Positions 11,664 to 23,155 of a stretch of DNA of 64,000 nt are shown here, in pieces. This stretch comes from Dipteronia dyeriana (taxonomy: Eukaryota; Streptophyta; Magnoliopsida; Sapindales; Sapindaceae), in assembly GCA_032871835.1 (NCBI GenBank), contig CM065297.1:89053052-89117051 (forward strand). The letters are read 5' to 3'. Position 1 is the first letter of the stretch; every line of letters begins with the position of its first letter. The position numbers and the translations under genes are program-made. The notes below the pieces were generated by a model. That model had not been told where the DNA came from and ran no database searches. It saw only the letters and a list, made by a program, of their open reading frames with translations.

Positions 11664-12322
11664 GACTCATCAGACCAAAAAGGCACAATTCACCACTACG
11701 ACGCTCAGAATCAACCATTAAATTACCATAAAAACCTAATCTAACATGCAACCTTTCCAACACATGATAGCTAGTTTTAGTTTCAATCACAATAGAGGAA
11801 TTCTCCTGAACACTCCCTAGAAAAACCACTGTCCACCTACAACACGATGCCCAACATCATTCCTAAAAAGTGACCAATTTCTTTAGTTATACACACCAAA
11901 GGCACAAGATGTATTTGGACCTAGAACTCCTAAGATTTGAAATCCAAATGCTCAATAACACCTTTACCAAACGGTTCTGCCAAAATGATCAAGGCCCCAT
12001 CAAACGTCCATGGGCCACCAGCTAAGACCATACGCCGATCAAACACATTTTTAAAATGAAATGTGAAAATGTTATGTGAAATAGCCTCAATCTCCACTCC
12101 TTCGACCACCCTTCAAATCTAAGTGATCAACCCTATAAACCCCTGCCGATTGACCATCGTATTCGTCAAAACCTTCCCCACAAGACTCAGGCCCATACGC
12201 TCAACCCCTGCCATCATCAAATCTGGTTGGATTCACTGCACCAAACCATCTATTTCCGTAGAGACATAAGCACACAACACTGAAATTTCCTCCGAACCCA
12301 TAACTAAAATACTTAACCAAAC
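11664..12322 (-). pseudogene. LINE fragment: DUF4283-like region and start of the endonuclease
   Basis: Read right to left, it first gives MAGVERMGLSLVGKVLTN, then NVFDRRMVLAGGPWTFDGAL and a VQIHLVPLVCITKEIG stretch, which is the DUF4283 pattern of plant L1-type LINEs. It then runs into ETKTSYHVLERLHVRLGF and SGELCLF, the start of the apurinic-type endonuclease. It stops where the LTR of element A begins, and its upstream end is cut by the outer element at 12322/12323. Stops and a one-base shift at the T run near 11682 break it. The rest should lie left of element A, outside the window. Confidence 0.75.
12318..12322. repeat. Target site duplication of the outer element, left copy
   Basis: CAAAC, identical to 35841-35845 just beyond the right LTR. 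A perfect 5-base duplication proves that 12323-35840 is one insertion despite the nested element inside. Confidence 0.92.
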
Positions 12323-13148
12323 TGTTATATGTATATTTTTGTCAAATGTACACGTCACTAACAAATAGGACAATCCCTTGTACGACTGCCAAATGGGCAT
12401 CCGAGTGGGCATCCAAAAGGCACCCTTCAAGACATTATAAAGAAATAAAGAACCCGAATAAATATGAACAAGAGTATTCGGCAAAGTCGTGACCTGCTCG
12501 GGACCAAGTGACATCATGTTCTACTCGGGACAAATATGAGAAACCCGAATAAAGAAATTCAGTACATGATTGGCACATGGGTGAACCAAGAGTCATGCTA
12601 ATATACGCAAGACATCGATGTCAAGAAGAATTTCTAGAAAAATAAAATACCAAACAGGAAGCAGGTTCCAAATCAGGCAACACCTCTACTTCAAGAAGAC
12701 CACATTTCTAGGGAAACAAATCCTACATAGACAATATCACCAGAGTCCCATTCAATCTCCGAAATAGGAAATAAGTCAAAGACAACTCCAACAAGCAACC
12801 AATTGTAGTTAAAATACGAATTCTTTCATTGTACAACAATGATTAGGGTTCTATGTATATATAAATAGACCCATAATCTCATTGTTTTAGGGGAGGAAAT
12901 ATATATACAGCATCACTAGAAGAGAGAAAAGAAGGAGATCGAGTGGTGTAATTCTTATTCAAATAGTGGATTTAGCTCGATTGTTTATTCAACCACCTGT
13001 GGACGTTTCTCCGATCACTGGAGTTTTACCACGTAAACTCATGTCATGTTCTTTTCAAATTACATTCATTTTTCTTTTTCTCTCTGACAGGTCATAACTA
13101 AATTCAATCTTATTAACTTTCTCCTCCATCGAGAAATCGACGTCAACA
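12323..13148 (+). repeat. Outer element 5' LTR
   Basis: 826 bases, TGTTATATG to CGTCAACA, matching 35025-35840. A TATATAAATAG box at 12858-12868 is a good core promoter. The last part (GTGGATTTAGCTCG... CACGTAAAC) is shared with the inner element's LTRs, so the two families are sisters. Confidence 0.92.
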
Positions 13149-13168
13149 ATTTGCACTAGAAGGAGGGG
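13149..13168 (+). other. Outer element primer binding site (mutated)
   Basis: ATTTGCACTAGAAGGAGG directly follows the LTR. The inner element has ATTGGCGCTAGAAGGAGG at the same place, so TGGCGC has decayed to TTGCAC here. Confidence 0.65.
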
Positions 13169-13187
13169 CTGAACCTCCGATCCGATT

Positions 13188-14930
13188 AAGTAACGGCTGG
13201 AAACGGAAGCAAAAACAGTTCTAAAGATATCCGAAAGTCTCTAGAAAGTGCTCATATAGGCGGGAGTTCACGAGATCCCGCCACAACCACTGAGAACCAA
13301 CCAGCATCCCTGGCTAGTATCAAACAAATCCCTCCTACAAACGAGGACATAGTACGTCATTTCTGTGAGGCACTGCGACAGCTACTAGCGAACGTGACGA
13401 GAGAAGGAGTTGATCTATTAGCTACAGAAGAGGCACGTCCTTCAAACCCCCCCCCCCTCTACAAGGCTCCGTTGGGTTATAATTGGGCCGGAACCAGACA
13501 TACCAGAAGCTGGTAGGAACTTGGGTCAAAACACTCAAGCTGAGGGTATAACGCGAAACCGGAACAAGGATCGTGAAACGTCCGAAGAAGAACGATAATG
13601 CCAGAGGAGGAGTCACTATCAGATGGCCTATGATAGACACCGCAAGCGTGACCGGCTCAAGGATTGGTCATCGTCATCTGAGGATAGCTATCGTCACCAT
13701 CGCAAACGTCGTCATGGAACCATACGCCTGTAAGGATTGACCCACGAGACTCGGGAACGGAGTGGAGAAGTTCTAGAAACATGTATGACGATCACCTAAC
13801 AGTTTAACCATCATGGAGAACTGGTGGGGGACAGAGATGCTATGATTCAGAGCCTGACCCGAGAAGTCAAAAACAACAGGTGTCAAATGGACGCTTTAGT
13901 TAGGCGATATGGATATAACGAGTTATCTGATGATGAGTCCGCTAATCCTTTTACTAGGGACATCCTGCGAACCCCTTTCTCAGAAAAGTTCAGGATGCCA
14001 CACGTGGAACAGTTCAAGAAAGATACGGATCCTAAAGAACATGTCAGACTGTATAAAAACGCTATGGCTCAGTATGCCCACAACAATCATTTGTTGTGTC
14101 TCAATTTTTCACAAACTCCGGGAGACACACGTTCAAGATGGTTTGGAAGACTGCCTCCGGCAAGCATTGGGAGTTTCAGTGAGTTGAGTAGAAGTTTCTC
14201 AAGGTAATATCTGGGCAATGTGCACAGGAAAAAAATGGTGGCTTACCTTTCTCAGCTAAAACAAGGGAAAGATGAGTCGTTGAAAAAATATCTGGGGAGG
14301 TTCGGCCAAGCGGTCTCAGAAATCGGCAGTGCGAATGACGAAGCAATAATTGCTGCATTCAAAAACAACCTGCAGAATGGACGACTTTCTTTTGAACTAA
14401 GAAGGGCTTGCCTAACTAGATATGTAGACATGATGGATATGACAGGAGGATATGCATTAGCCGAGGAAGAGGAGTTAGTAACAGGGGGTTGCTACATGCA
14501 TGGAAGGAGGCCCGAAAAGAAACATTCCAAGTCGAAGATACAAAACCATAAAGGAAAACAAAAAGGAAAAAGTAAAGAAAGAAGCAAGGATGAGGGAAGT
14601 GGGTGTAATGCTGACCAGACCACGAAGAAGTTCTAGGAAATTACAAAAACTACACCCCGCTCCAGAAAAAAACAGGAAGAAATCCTGGCAATATTAGAAG
14701 AAAAAAATCTGGTAAAGGAGTCACGACGGTAGTATCAATTTGCTTAGCTAGACACGACAAAATACTGCAGATTCACCAACTTAGAGACTATATAGAGACC
14801 CTCATTCGAGAAGGACACCTCCAAGATATAATTCTTAAGAAAGATGAGAAGTCAGAAGTAAAGAAAGAGACTAAGGCCGATCATAATTTCGGTCGGAACA
14901 AAAGGGCAGTCCCGAGGCGAATGAAGTAAT
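13188..14930 (+). pseudogene. gag of the outer element
   Basis: Homologous to the inner gag. The start codon is lost: the inner ATG aligns with an ACG-type triplet near 13190. The capsid-like domain lies at 13824-14636, with MPHVEQFKKDTDPKEHV, SRWFGRLPPASI and GRFGQAVSEIGSANDEAI. A stop after 14204 and a frameshift near 14215 split it. Near 14775 a 34-base deletion relative to the inner copy removes the two His and the last Cys of the zinc knuckle (KYCRF is followed directly by QLRDYIETLIREGHL). The copy could not make a normal nucleocapsid. Confidence 0.8.
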
Positions 14931-15112
14931 ACAAACCATCTTTGGAGGACTATCAACTGGGAGAAGTAACCGGGAGTGAACTCAGGAAAATCGAGAAGCG
15001 GTGGAGGGCAAGGCAGAATTCTGATGTCAACTCTGTCGAACCAGACCCAAAAAGAATAAAGAGAGGATGGGACCCGATAATTCTTACAAAGGTCGATTCA
15101 CATGGGTCGATG

Positions 15113-15455
15113 TTCGACCAAATGACACCCTCGTCATAAGTGCCCGGATTGGCCACAGGAAAGTCAGGAGGATTTAAGCAGACAATGGTAGTTCGGTCAA
15201 CATTCTCAGTGTGGTTGTCTACTGTCAACTTAGGTTGGACCGAAAGGATTTGCAACCTTTCCATACCTTGCTCAGAGGATTCAGGGGAGTCGAGGTCAGG
15301 TCTCTCGGGACTGTGAAGCTGCCTGTGAAAATCGGAGTGGCCCTTTGTCAGAAAACAATGATACTCGACTTTGTAGTGGTAGACCTGGACAACTGGCCTT
15401 ATAATGCACTGTTAGGTCGACCATTCTTGAATAAAACTAAGGCAGTAACAAATAC
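15113..15455 (+). pseudogene. Protease of the outer element, 5' part, cut by the inner element
   Basis: ADNGSSVNIL carries the active-site loop with Asp-Asn-Gly, the form usual in Tat proteases. LDNWPYNALLGRPFLNKTK is the conserved second half. The frame breaks off at 15455 where the inner element begins and continues at 27318. A stop just before the loop (GAGGATTTAAGC near 15170) shows it was also damaged by point mutation. Confidence 0.82.
15451..15455. repeat. Target site duplication of the inner element, left copy
   Basis: AATAC, against ACTAC at 27318-27322; one mismatch. The flanking protease codons join correctly through ACTAC, which is therefore the original target. Confidence 0.75.
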
Positions 15456-16337
15456 TGTCGTATGTAAATTTTATCAGATATACACGTCATTAACAAAGAT
15501 GATAAATTTGCTAGATGGATGTCTGAATAGGCATCCTGCAAGGTATCACCAACGAAGAGAAGCCCGAATAAACAAGTATTGAACAAGACCTGCTCGGGGT
15601 TAACTGGAGCCATATACTACTCGGGTTCAGTTAAACATACTCGGGGCTAATTGATGACATTGTCTACGAGGCATCACGTCACTCTGGACCAGCTGATATC
15701 GTTTTCTACTCGAGACAAACATGAAGAAAACTGAATAAAAGCCCAACACGTACCTCACATGAATCAAGTCATTAAAATACACGAAGATATCCATATCAAA
15801 GAGGAATTCCAAGAAGAATAGAATTATCAAACAGGAAGGGTTCATAATCAGGCAACGATTTTATTTCTTTGAAAAGACTACAATCTCATAAGGAAATAAG
15901 TCATAATTGGATTACATTACTAGAGTCCCATTCGATCTCAATACAAGTCTCCGAAACAGGAAAGAAGACAGACTACTTCGAACAAGCAAACAATCGTAAT
16001 TAAATACAAAGATCTTTTATTACTTGTACAAAGAAGATTAGGGTTCTATAAACATATAAATAGACCCATAATATCATCACACCGGGAGAAAACAACAATT
16101 ATAGAAAAGTACGGAGAGAAGAAAGAAAGATTGAGAAATTGTAATATTTATTTTATTCATAGTGGATTTTGGCTTGGTTGATCATTCAACCACCCGTGGA
16201 CGTTTCTCTGGTCCTCAGAGTTTTACCACGTAAAAAACTTGTGTTCGATTACTTTCTCCATCTCTTTCTCTTTGAAATCACAACTAAAATCCAATCCTTG
16301 TTAGCTTTTTTCATACATCCAGAAATCAACGTCAACA
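15456..16337 (+). repeat. Inner element 5' LTR
   Basis: Starts TGTCGTATG and ends CGTCAACA. It has a TATAAATAG core promoter at 16055-16063 inside GGGTTCTATAAACATATAAA. It matches 26418-27317; a small indel around 15665 relative to 26630 accounts for most of the length difference. Confidence 0.92.
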
Positions 16338-16357
16338 ATTGGCGCTAGAAGGAGGGG
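16338..16357 (+). other. Inner element primer binding site
   Basis: ATTGGCGCTAGAAGGAGG follows the LTR by zero to two bases. TTGGCGC sites of this kind are common in Tat elements. Confidence 0.75.
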
Positions 16358-16385
16358 GCTTGAACCTCCGATTTAATTAAAGATA

Positions 16386-18110
16386 ATGGTAGGAAGCAGA
16401 AGCAGTTATGGGGATGTCCAAAAATCTCCAGATAACTTCCATGTTGGCAGCAACTCGCGAGATCTTGCTGCAACCACAGAGAACCAACCTACATTCCTGG
16501 CAGGAATCCAACAAGTTCCTCCAACCAGTACAGACTTGACACAACGCTTCCGAGAGGCGTTGCAACAATTGGTGGCAGATGCAGCAAAGGAAGGAGTCGA
16601 TCTACTTGCTGTAGAAGAAGCATAAACTCCTAACCTCCCATCTGTGAGGCTTCGTTCAGTTGTAGTAAGGCCAGAACTAAATGCACCGAAAGCCGGAAGG
16701 AACTCTGTTCCAACCAATCAGGCTGGACCTGAAACACCTGAAGAGAAACGACCACGCCAGAAGCAAAACCAGGATTAGACAGTCCGTGCTAGACATCGCA
16801 AACATGACAGGCATAGGGATCGGTCGTCATCAGGAGATAGAGATCGACACCATCGCAAGTGTCATCACAGAATCATACATGAAACCCGACATCAAAGTGA
16901 AGAGCCAGAAAGAGGAATGACAATCACCCAATGGTTCAACCGTCGGGGAAGTCTGTTGAGGGACAGAGATATCGTAATCCAGAGCGTAACTCGGGAAGTT
17001 GAGAACAATAGACGTCAAAGGGATGCACTGGTCAGACATTATAGGTACAACGATTTAATGAGGATTCTGATAGCCCGTTTACTAGGGACATCCTGCGGAC
17101 TTCATTCCCAGAAAGATTCAGAATGCCACACGTAGAGCAATTCAAGAAGGATACAGACCCAAAAGAACATGTCAGACGCTATAAATGTGCTATGGCCCAA
17201 TATACCCATAGCGATCCCTTACTATGCCTCAACTTTCCACAAACTCTGAGAGACATTGGCTCAAGATGGTTCGGGAGATTGCCCCTAGCAAGCATCGAAA
17301 GTTTCAGTGAACTGAGCAGGAGTTTCTCAAGGCAATTTTTGACCAATGTTCACAGAAAAAAATCAGCGGCTTACCTCTCTCAAATAAAACAAGGGAAAGA
17401 TGAGTCACTGAAGAAATACCTGGGGAGATTCGGCCAAGCAGTATCAGAAATCGGCAGTGCAAATGATGAAGCGATAATTGCTGCATTTATCAACAACCTA
17501 CAAAATGGACGGTTATCTTTTGACCTGAGAAGAGCCCGCCTGACCAGATACGCAGATATGATGGTTATGGTAGAAGGATATGCACTAGCCGAAGAAGAAG
17601 AGTTAGCCACTGGAGGATGCTACATGCATGAAGGAAAACCCGAAAAGAACGCTGAGTCCAATGAGCAGAACCAGAAGGGGAAACATAAAGGAAACAGTAA
17701 AGAAAAGAGCAAGGATGGGGGAAACGGGCGTAATGCCGAACAGACCACGGAGAAATACTGAGGTAGATACACCAACTACACCCCTCTTCAGAAAAAGCAG
17801 GAGAAAACCCTGGCCATTCTAGAAGCAAAGAATATGGTACAAGAGCCGCAACGACAGTCTTAGTTCGCTCGGCGAGATACAACCAAATACTGCAGATTCC
17901 ATAAAGAAACTGGTCATGAGACATCTAAGTGTTACCAGCTCAGAGAATACATAGACACTCTCATTCGGGAAGGACATCTACAGGATGTAATCCTGAAAAG
18001 GGATAAGAAATCAGAAACAAAAAAAAGATCAAGGCCGATCATAGCTCTGGTCGAAATCAAAGAGCTAGTCCAGAGGCCAATCAAGTAATACATACGATCT
18101 TTGGAGGACC
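16386..18110 (+). pseudogene. gag of the inner element
   Basis: Begins at the ATG at 16386 (MVGSRSSYGDVQ). The N-terminal 80 codons run to a stop at 16623. A basic Arg/His-rich linker follows, then the capsid-like domain at 17123-17761 (MPHVEQFKKDTDPKEHV, GRFGQAVSEIGSANDEAI) and a Lys-rich tail. The zinc knuckle at about 17887-17935 is intact: KYCRFHKETGHETSKC gives C-x2-H-x4-H-x4-C. The frame then leads through IHTIFGGPS into protease, so Gag and Pol were one polyprotein or joined by a shift. It is broken by several stops and frameshifts. Confidence 0.83.
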
Positions 18111-18192
18111 ATCCATTGGGAGAAGTAACCGAGAGCGAACACAGGAAATCAGAGAAGCAGTAGAAGCAAGACATAACTTTGAAGTAAACTCA

Positions 18193-18640
18193 GTGGAGCC
18201 AGACCCAAAAAGGGTAAAGGAAGGATGGGACCCAACAATATTCACAGAAACAGACTCATATGGCGTCGATGTTCGGCCAAATGACGTTCTGGTCATAAGT
18301 GCCCAGATTGGTCAACGGGAAGTTAAGAGAATCTTGATAGATAATGGAAGTTCAGTAGACATTCTTAATGTAGCCGTTTACGATCAACTCAGGTTGGACC
18401 AAAAGGATCTACAGCCTTTCCAAACCCCACTCAGAGGATTCAGAGGAATTGAGGTCAGGTCACTCAGGACGGTAAAGCTACATGTGAAGATCAGAGTGGC
18501 ACCTTGTTAGAGAACTGTATTGCTCGACTTCGTGAAAGTAGAATTAGACAATTGGCCGTATAATGCATTGTTGGGTCGGCCATTCTTAAATAAAACTAAG
18601 GCCATAACAACCACTTATGCCTTAATGATCAAGTTTTCGA
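18193..18640 (+). pseudogene. Protease of the inner element
   Basis: A retropepsin-like domain. VLVISAQIG and ILIDNGSSVDIL give the Asp-Asn-Gly active-site loop, and ELDNWPYNALLGRPFL closes the domain. A TAG at 18508 replaces the CAG seen at the matching place in the outer copy (VALCQKT). Otherwise the domain is readable from 18193 to 18640. Confidence 0.85.
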
Positions 18641-19850
18641 CCGAACAGGGGGTCAGTGTAGTTATGGGATCCCAAGAGATGGCCCGAAAAGCTAACCTGT
18701 CAGTATACAAATACAAGAATGATGAACAGGTTTGCACTATAACACAGCCAAGTCAGACCAAAGAGCCTCTGTCATTCGAATTCGATCCAAGAGAAGAGCC
18801 GAATGATTCCAAAACTGAACCAGTCGAAGAAATTATCTTGAAAGAAGATGAACCAGATAAAAGGATCAATATCGGGGCCAACTTGGAAGGAAAAGTCAAA
18901 CAAAGCCTTATTGATCTACTCAAAGAATATAAGGATGTGTTCGCTTGGAGTCTAGAAGACATGGTCGGGATAGATGTTCGAATATTATCTCACTATCTCA
19001 CAGTAGACCCGAATGCAAAACCGGTGACACAAAAGAGAAGAACATTCAATCTCGAGAGAAGTTAGGCAATCAAACAGAAAGTAGAGAAGCTACTCGCTGT
19101 AGGGTCGATTAGAGAGGTCAACTACCCTCAATGGGTAGCTAATGTAGTCCTCGTCCAAAAGAAGAATGGACAATGAAGAATGTGCATATATTTCACAGAT
19201 CTTAACAATGCATGCCCAAAAGACAGTTTCCACTTATGAGGATAAATCAGTTGGTGGACGCTACATCAGGTCATGAGTTGCTCAGTTTCGTGGACGCCTA
19301 CTCGGGATATAACCAAATCCGGATGAACAAGGCTAATGAAGAAAAAACAGCATTCACAACTGATCAGGGTTTGTACTGACACAGTAATGCCCTTCGGGTT
19401 AAAAAATGTAGGGGAAACATATCAAAGGCTGGTCAACAGAATCTTCGCACGACAAATAGGAAGGAACATGGATGTATACATTGATGACATGCTGACCAAG
19501 AGCATCACGGCAGACAAGCATACTTCAGATCTGCGAGAGACATTTGATGTCTTGAGGAGATACCAAATGAAGCTAAATCTGAACACGTGTTTATTCGGAG
19601 TTCCTTTAGGAAGATTCCTGGGTTTTCAAGTTCACCAAAAAGGAATCGAAGTCAACCCTGAGAAGATCCAGGCCCTGCAGAAAATAACTTCACCAAGGAC
19701 ACTAAAAGAAATACAATGCCTAACAGGATGCTTAGCTTCCTTGGGTAGATTCATCTCAAAGGCCACGGACAGATGTGCACCCTTTTTCAAAGTAATTAAA
19801 AAAGGAAAAGGGCTCGAATGGAACGAAGAGTGCGAGTAGGCTTTTTAAAA
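18641..19850 (+). pseudogene. Reverse transcriptase of the inner element
   Basis: The connector and fingers run from 18641 to 19330 and the palm from 19336 to 19839. The catalytic box is intact as YIDDML (about 19477-19494), followed by GRFLGFQVHQ and the thumb. Compared with the outer copy, CGG has become TAG near 19065, TGG has become TGA near 19176, and a frameshift falls near 19230. The enzyme is therefore dead although its active-site box survives. Confidence 0.87.
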
Positions 19851-20690
19851 AATCAAGGAATATCTAGGGCAGGCTCTCATCCTTTCAAAACCACAGATGG
19901 GAGAGACACTCCATTTGTATTTATCAATTACAGAACTAGCAACAAGCTCAGTCCTAGTTAGCACAGAAGATGGAGTACAGAAGCCAGTGTACTACACCAG
20001 CAAGGCACTTCTACCAGCCGATACCAGGTATTCACATGCAGAGAAAATGGCACTAGCATTGGTTTCAGCAGCAAGGAAGCTAAGACCATATTTTTAGGCT
20101 TATACAATCCAGGTTCTCACCGACTGCCCATTAAAGCAAATTCTAAAGAAGCCAGAGATTTTGGGATGACTGACCAAATGGGATATCGAGCTAAGTGAAT
20201 TCGATATCCACTACGTCCCCAGGACATCCCTCAAAGGGGCAAGCAGTGACAGATTTTATAGCAGAGTTCACAGAGCCAAACCTGGAAGCAAAAATGATGT
20301 TGGGAAAAATTTTCCCATGGAAATTGAATGTTGAAGGCTCTTCAAACACTCATGGCAGTGGGGCAGGGATTGTAGTATGCACTCCAGAAAGAGATGATGT
20401 CGAATGTGCCATGAGGTTTGATTTCAAAGCAACCAACAATCAAGCCGAGTACGAGGCGCTACTAGCTGGACTTAGAGTCTGCATAGCTCTCGGGGAAGAT
20501 GAAGTTGAGATATTCAGCGATTCACAGGTAGTTGTCAACCAAGTCCTTGACGAATACCAAGCCAAGGATGAAGGTATGATAGCTTACCGTGACATTGCAA
20601 AACAGCTCCTCCGGAAATTCAAAGAATATAAGATTACTCAGATCCCAGGGTGGAGAATGAAAAGGCAGACGCATTATCTAAACTAGGGTT
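19851..20690 (+). pseudogene. Double RNase H region of the inner element
   Basis: The first RNase H has KPVYYTSKALLPADTRYSHAE and LRPYF, then a TAG at 20095 where the outer copy has CAG. The second, archaeal-type RNase H (about 20320-20620) has VEGSSNTHGSGAG, NNQAEYEALLAGL and FSDSQVVVNQV. The first catalytic residue reads Glu (VEGS) instead of the Asp in the outer copy (VDGS), so the active site is damaged too. Confidence 0.85.
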
Positions 20691-20799
20691 AACAACAACC
20701 ACAATTAGGCCAAAGACTATTCTGGTTGAACATCTCCTCAAACCGAGCACAGCTGAACCAAGAAACTTAGAAATTTCAGAAATCCGAACACTGACAGAC

Positions 20800-22039
20800 G
20801 GTTGGATGACTTAGCTGAAAAAGTTTTTGGGAGAAGGTGTTCTCCCGGAAGATCCCTTGCAAGCAAAACGTATCAGGTATCGATCAGCAATGTACACATT
20901 GGTTGGAGGAGAACTATACAGAAGGGGGTATTCTCGAACACTCCAAAGATGTGTGTCAGAGGAGGATGCATATCGGATATTACAAGAAATCCATCGAGGA
21001 GTTTGCGGAAACCACACTGGGGGTAAAAGTTTAGCACACAAGGTACTCAAGCAAGGTTATTATTGGCCTACTCTATTCTCAGATGCACAGCAATGTTCAG
21101 AGAGTTACAATACTTGCCAAAGGATTGCTAATGATATCCGAAAACCCCCTGAACAGCTCAGAAACCTCACATCCCCATGGCCATTTGCTATATGGGGGTT
21201 GGACTTAATCGGCCCAATGCCAGCCGGGACAGGGGTGGAGCAAAGTATGCCATAGTAGCCGTTGACTATTTCACGAACTGGGCAGAAGTTGAAGCATTGG
21301 TGCATATCACAGAAGCAAACACCACAAATTTCGTGAAAAAGAATATACTTTATAGGTTTGGAGTCCCAAACACTATAATCACTGACAACGATACCCAGTT
21401 CGATAACTTGAAATTCAGACAGCTATACAAAGAGTACCAGATTGCCAATTACTACGCCACACCTGCCCACTCTCAAACAAATGGGTAGGTCGAAGCAGTG
21501 AACAAAATCATCAAGCACACAATCAAAGCAAAGCTAGATGCCGAGAAAAGAAGCTGGGTTGAAAAGCTTCCCGAAGTATTATGAGCATACCGGACAACAT
21601 CAAGAACGTCGACAGGAGAAACTCCATTCACTTTAGCGTTTAGAACAGAAGTTGTTATCCCCATAGGAACGTGATAGCATCACCCCAGGTCAGGCTATAT
21701 GATGAAGAACAGAATGTTGATATGCTATTACAAAGTCTAGATGAGCTATAAGAGAAAAGGGAGAAGTCCCGAATACGAAATATGGCATATCTGTAAATAG
21801 TAGCTCGCCACTACAACTCTCATGTTCGGGTCAGAAAATTCCAGCTAGAAGACCTGGTACTCAGGAAGGTGTCATTGAAAGCAAAAAATAAAGCTGCAGG
21901 TTCCTTGGCTAACAAATGGGAAGGCCAGTACAAAGTCGAAGGAATAACTGGCCATGGAGCATATTGGATTGCACGACCCAATGGAAGGGTTTTACCCCGA
22001 CTTTGCAATGCCTAATATCTGAAGATTTTCTATCCTTAA
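20800..22039 (+). pseudogene. Integrase of the inner element
   Basis: The zinc finger lies at about 20990-21120 (GNHTGG, GYYWPT, CSESYNTCQR), with all four ligands present. The core follows at about 21190-21620: WGLDLIGPMP, VDYFTNWAE, FGVPNTIITDND and YYATPAHSQTNG. The pol frame ends with LKIFYP and TAA at 22037. Stops include TAG at 20812, TAG at 21486 and TGA near 21582, where the outer copy has CAG, CAA and TGG. No chromodomain is visible, as usual in Tat. Confidence 0.86.
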
Positions 22040-23155
22040 ATTATTTTTTGTTCTTTTTTCTAGTCAGGACAATTTTAGTTAGGTTAGATATTAGCTGTGG
22101 AATTTAAAACTTTGTTAATTTTGCATTTATGAATAAAAATCAAACTCGGGATTTTCGAAAGAGCATATGATAATAAGAACATATGGAAGACGAGCATGAT
22201 AATAAGAACATGCAAATAGAATACTCGGGACCATTGATTCCTGAATGGGCGGACAAGCTCGAAGGAGCATGCCAGCTGAGCAAGGTCAATTGACCTTAGC
22301 AAAAAGGCAAACCCAAAGCACCAGTTCGGGATGCTATCAGAAAAAATTCCGGTGAAATGCGTAACTGTGTTAAGCGATTCAAAAAGCTTAACGATTCGGT
22401 AAACCCTTGTGCATAAAAAATGGGGAGACGTCCTCGGTAATACGTAAGGACTCGAACATATGATCATGGTGAGCCTTGATGTAATGTTCGGGTAGCAATC
22501 GTATATGAAACACAAGTATAAACCTACTTATCTGTTTTAAGATGACTCGGTTAATACTAGCCAGTTTAATAAGATACTTGACATAAAGATTGCAAGAGCC
22601 AGTTTAATAAGATAGTTGGCATTAAAATTATTCGGGTGACAACCGGTTTAATAAGATACTCGGTGAAGTTACCCGAACATCAGAGTTAGCCAGTTTAATA
22701 AGATACTTGGCATGAAGATTGCAACAGCCAGTTTAATAAGATACTTGGCGTTAAAAATTATTCAGGGAACAAAACCGGTTTAATAAGATACTCGGTTAAG
22801 TTACCCGAACAGAAATAACTGGTTTAATAAGATACTCGGCAACAATAGAGTCCAGTTGAAGAAATTCCTTGAAGCAATAAATCAGATCAAGATCATTCGG
22901 TTCAGAAAAGTTACTCGGGATTTTATTAATCTCCAAAGAATCGTTACAAAAAATTATTACAAAGAATTCTTTACAAACGAATGTTAAAGAATTACAAAGA
23001 AATAATTACAAAGAATTTCTACAAGAATTTTCATAAGTTTACAAAAATCAAGGTTGTGAGGATTTGCCAATACTCGGGTCAGGAACCATCTCGTACTTGC
23101 GGAGCAGACTTTCATTGGAAGGCTAAGCAATCGTGTTGACCGAGTCGTCCATCAA
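22040..23155. other. Non-coding stretch of the inner element between pol and accessory gene
   Basis: It holds the convergent 3' ends of pol and of the accessory gene. GATAATAAGAACAT occurs twice near 22165-22215, and the repeat array at 22560-22850 is listed separately. Beyond that come A-rich sequences with ACAAAGAA repeats near 22945-23030. No open frame here looks genuine. Confidence 0.6.
22560..22850. repeat. Higher-order tandem repeat in the inner element
   Basis: Seven units of 35-48 bases, each built on a GCCAGTTTAATAAGATACTT core. Three unit types alternate: one ending in GATTGCAA, one in AAATTATTC, and one starting ACCGG and ending in TTACCCGAAC. The order is 1-2-3, 1-2-3, 3-like, giving a period of about 128 bases. 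The outer element has a related five-unit array at 31289-31509. Confidence 0.85.

Noticed and set aside
12233..12517. 94-codon minus-strand frame
   Set aside because: It crosses the boundary between the LINE fragment and the outer LTR, so it cannot be one gene; only the LINE part is real.
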